The notes under the pieces were generated by a model. That model was not told the origin of the DNA and did no database searches. It was given only the letters and a program-made list of their open reading frames with translations. The position numbers were made by a program, and so were the translations under genes. From positions 372,001 through 436,000 of the forward strand of contig NZ_SSOC01000005.1 in NCBI RefSeq assembly GCF_004801295.1: DNA of 64,000 nt, read 5' to 3'. This document shows positions 61,895 to 64,000 of the stretch, in pieces (the first letter of the stretch is position 1; the number at the start of each line of letters is the position of its first letter). The stretch is from Pseudothauera nasutitermitis (lineage in GTDB: Bacteria; Pseudomonadota; Gammaproteobacteria; Burkholderiales; Rhodocyclaceae).

Positions 61895-63217
61895 TCAAGC
61901 CTTGCAGTCGTCGGCGCTGCGGCGCTGGATACGCTTCTCGGCGGCGTAACGGTCGGCCGCTTCCTTGACCAGCGGATCGATCACGCTCTTGTCACCCTCG
62001 TACCACTTCTCGCCCATTACCCACTTGCTGCCGTCCCACTGGTGGACGCGCGCCCACGACGAACCCATGTGGTCGTCGCACGAGGTCTTGATCGGGCGCA
62101 CCACGCCGGCCAGACCCAGCTCCTGCAGGCGGGCCTCGTCGATGTCCAGGTTCTCGAAGCCCCAGCGCACCTGCTCGGGCGTCATCACCTTGCCCTTGCC
62201 GTACTGCTCCTGGGCGCGGCGGATGGCTTCCACCGTGAGCATGGAGATGAGCATGCCGCGGGTGTACAGCACGGAGCCCACCTCGTCGCGCGGACCGGAA
62301 CCCTGGCCGGCGTCATGCACCTTCTTGAGGATGTCCTGGATCAGCGGATAGCCGGTACCGTTGGGGTTCAGCGCCAGGGCGTTGTAGCCCTTGGCGTTGG
62401 CGCCCACGTCCTTCACGTCCGGTTCGGCGCCGGCCCACCACACGCCGTACAGCTTCTCGCGCGGGAAGCCGGTGGCCACCGCTTCCTTCAGCGCGGTGGA
62501 GTTCATCACCCCCCAGCCCCACAGCAGCACGTAGTCGGGGCGGTCGCGGCGCACCTGCAGCCAGGTGGCCTTCTGCTCCACGCCCGGCGCGGTCACCGGC
62601 AGCAGGTTGAGCTGGAAGCCGTGCATCTCGGCGCGCTTCTGCAGCAGCGGGATGGGCTCCTTGCCGAACGGCGAGTCGTGATAGACCAGCGCGATCTTCT
62701 TGCCCTTGAGCTTGTCCAGCCCGCCTTCCTTCTCGCCCAGGTGCTGGATCAGGATGTCGGCCGCCGTCCAGTAGGTGCCCATCAGCGGGAAGTTCCACTT
62801 GAACACGCCGCCGTCCTGCGACGCGGCCAGGCCGTAGCCCAGGGTGATCAGCGGCACCTTGTCGATCGGCGCCTTGTCGGTGAGCGCGAAGGTGATGCCG
62901 GTGGATTGCGGATCGAACGACGAGGCGCCGCGGCCCTTCAGGCGCTCATAGCACTCCACGCCCCGGTCGGTGGCATAGCCGGTTTCGCATTCCTCGTAGG
63001 CGATCCTGACGCCGTTCACGCCGCCGTTGGCATTCACGTACTTCATGTAGTCCTGCTTGCCATTGGCCCAAGGGATGCCGTTGGGCGCATAGGCGCCGGT
63101 GCGGTACACCAGCAGCGGCACGTACTGTTCCTGCGCCTGCGCCAGCGTCGGCGTGGCCACACTCAGCGTCCCCAAGGTGGCGAGGGCCGCCGCCATTGCA
63201 AAAGGCTTGAACTTCAT
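61895..63217 (-). CDS. ABC transporter substrate-binding protein, Liv (HAAT) family
   Basis: A 440-residue periplasmic protein. The signal peptide starts MKFKPFAMAAALATLGTLSV, with cleavage likely after AQA. The mature part is a type I periplasmic fold (YVPLLVYRTGAYAPNGIPWA, KIALVYHDSPFGKEPIPLLQ). ATG at 63217 has AGGAGG upstream. It is larger than amino-acid-binding LivJ (about 367) and belongs with long Liv-type binding proteins that often take up aromatic or other organic acids. The neighbouring ligase and CoA-transferase fit that use. Confidence 0.92.
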   Translation of the reverse strand: MKFKPFAMAAALATLGTLSVATPTLAQAQEQYVPLLVYRTGAYAPNGIPWANGKQDYMKYVNANGGVNGVRIAYEECETGYATDRGVECYERLKGRGASSFDPQSTGITFALTDKAPIDKVPLITLGYGLAASQDGGVFKWNFPLMGTYWTAADILIQHLGEKEGGLDKLKGKKIALVYHDSPFGKEPIPLLQKRAEMHGFQLNLLPVTAPGVEQKATWLQVRRDRPDYVLLWGWGVMNSTALKEAVATGFPREKLYGVWWAGAEPDVKDVGANAKGYNALALNPNGTGYPLIQDILKKVHDAGQGSGPRDEVGSVLYTRGMLISMLTVEAIRRAQEQYGKGKVMTPEQVRWGFENLDIDEARLQELGLAGVVRPIKTSCDDHMGSSWARVHQWDGSKWVMGEKWYEGDKSVIDPLVKEAADRYAAEKRIQRRSADDCKA

Positions 63218-63249
63218 TCCAGTCTCCTCCTGTTTTAGTCTTGCTTCCA

Positions 63250-63265
63250 AGGCACCCGGGTGCCT
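63250..63265. repeat. 16-bp perfect palindrome
   Basis: AGGCACCCGGGTGCCT lies in the 112-bp gap between the permease and binding-protein genes, 33 bp before the binding-protein start. It could be an operator or an RNA hairpin; nothing else distinguishes these. Confidence 0.45.
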
Positions 63266-63329
63266 GTTCCTACGACGCCACGGCGGACAACGCCCCGCTG
63301 CCGCAGCAATACCCCCTGCCCGCCCCGCT

Positions 63330-64000
63330 TCAGTGCGGGAACGGCCACAGGCGCAGCTTCTGTTTGCCCACGCTCCACAGCTTGGCCAGGCCATGCGGCT
63401 CGACGATCAGGAAGAACACGATCAGCGCGCCGAAGATGATGTGCACCAGGTGGGCGATGGTGGCGGTAGACATGGGGATCCCCAGCCAGTGCGGGAGCTG
63501 GTCCAGCACGATGGGCAGCAGCACCATGAAGGCCGCGCCGAGGAAGGCGCCGGAGATCGACCCCAGCCCGCCGATGATGACCATGAACAGCAGCTGGAAG
63601 GAGCGGTCGATGGAGAACGCCGCCGGCTCCCACGCACCCAGATACACGAAGGCCCACAGCACGCCGGCCACGCCGACGATGAAGGAGCTCACCGCGAAGG
63701 CGGTCAGCTTGGCGTACACCGGGCGGATGCCGATCACCGCCGCCGCCACGTCCATGTCGCGGATCGCCATCCACTGGCGGCCGATGGCGCTGCGCACCAG
63801 GTTCTTCGCCAGCAGGGCGAACACGCACACCACCACCAGGCAGAACAGGTACTTGCTCACCGGCGAATCGATGGGGATGCCGAACACGCTGAGGTTGCCC
63901 ACGCTCACCGAACCCGAGGTGGAGTAGTTGGTGAACCAGTTGATGCGCAGGAAGGCCCAGTCGGTGAAGAACTGCGCGGCCAGCGTGGCCACCGCCAGGT
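63330..64000 (-). CDS. LivM-like ABC transporter permease, partial
   Basis: At least 223 C-terminal residues of a branched-chain amino-acid-type permease; the frame is still open at the window edge (LAVATLAAQFFTDW). Several membrane helices are visible, and the EAA-like loop is in VRSAIGRQWMAIRDMDVAAA, followed by GGLGSISGAFLGAAFMVLLP. It is the first gene of this operon inside the window; LivG and LivH equivalents would be expected beyond it. Confidence 0.9.
   Translation of the reverse strand, partial: LAVATLAAQFFTDWAFLRINWFTNYSTSGSVSVGNLSVFGIPIDSPVSKYLFCLVVVCVFALLAKNLVRSAIGRQWMAIRDMDVAAAVIGIRPVYAKLTAFAVSSFIVGVAGVLWAFVYLGAWEPAAFSIDRSFQLLFMVIIGGLGSISGAFLGAAFMVLLPIVLDQLPHWLGIPMSTATIAHLVHIIFGALIVFFLIVEPHGLAKLWSVGKQKLRLWPFPH

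Overview
The window looks like a chromosomal segment of a high-GC betaproteobacterium, most likely of the Rhodocyclales (Thauera/Azoarcus/Aromatoleum-like). This rests on the protein types: a PhaM-type PHA granule protein, a fused indolepyruvate:ferredoxin oxidoreductase, a PaaK-like ligase and CaiB/BaiF CoA-transferase beside a Liv-type ABC transporter, and the betaproteobacterial order of the str-S10-spc-alpha ribosomal genes. The genus is an inference; no 16S rRNA gene is present.

Layout. (1) 1-4800, minus: a three-gene signalling operon of a multi-PAS membrane histidine kinase, a stand-alone receiver protein, and a REC-REC-PAS-GGDEF protein that leaves the window. (2) 5121-11644: ssb and an MFS transporter (minus), uvrA and a small unknown gene (plus), a DUF2237-type protein and galE (minus). 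(3) 11726-43811, all minus: one continuous block of translation and transcription genes. In transcription order it runs tRNA-Tyr, tRNA-Gly, tRNA-Thr, tuf, tRNA-Trp, secE, nusG, rplKAJL, rpoBC, rpsL, rpsG, fusA, a second tuf, rpsJ, rplCDWB, rpsS, rplV, rpsC, rplP, rpmC, rpsQ, rplNXE, rpsNH, rplFR, rpsE, rpmD, rplO, secY, infA, rpmJ, rpsMKD, rpoA, rplQ. It ends at a bidirectional terminator shared with galE. Sigma70-like promoters can be read before the tRNA/tuf unit, rpsL, rplC, rplN and rpsM. Several lie within or just before terminator-like hairpins. (4) 43981-52873, plus: a GlcD/D-lactate-dehydrogenase-type flavoprotein, a soluble FIST-domain chemoreceptor, the fused indolepyruvate oxidoreductase, a membrane-anchored methyltransferase and a ParA-like ATPase. 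(5) 52917-56568: a NarL-type response regulator divergent from an orphan periplasmic binding protein that is translationally coupled to a hybrid histidine kinase. (6) 56755-58094: phaM-like gene and an AEC-family permease. (7) 58189-58378: a 190-bp nested palindrome. (8) 58432-64000, minus: CaiB/BaiF transferase, PaaK-like ligase, LivF-like ATPase, Liv-type binding protein and a partial LivM-like permease, read as an uptake and CoA-activation operon for an organic acid, possibly aromatic.

Most of the window is conserved core genome. The less ordinary items are the palindromic element, the promoter/terminator overlaps in the ribosomal block, the binding-protein/hybrid-kinase system, the soluble FIST chemoreceptor and the ligase with a degenerate phosphate loop. 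All functions are read from sequence alone; no database search was run.
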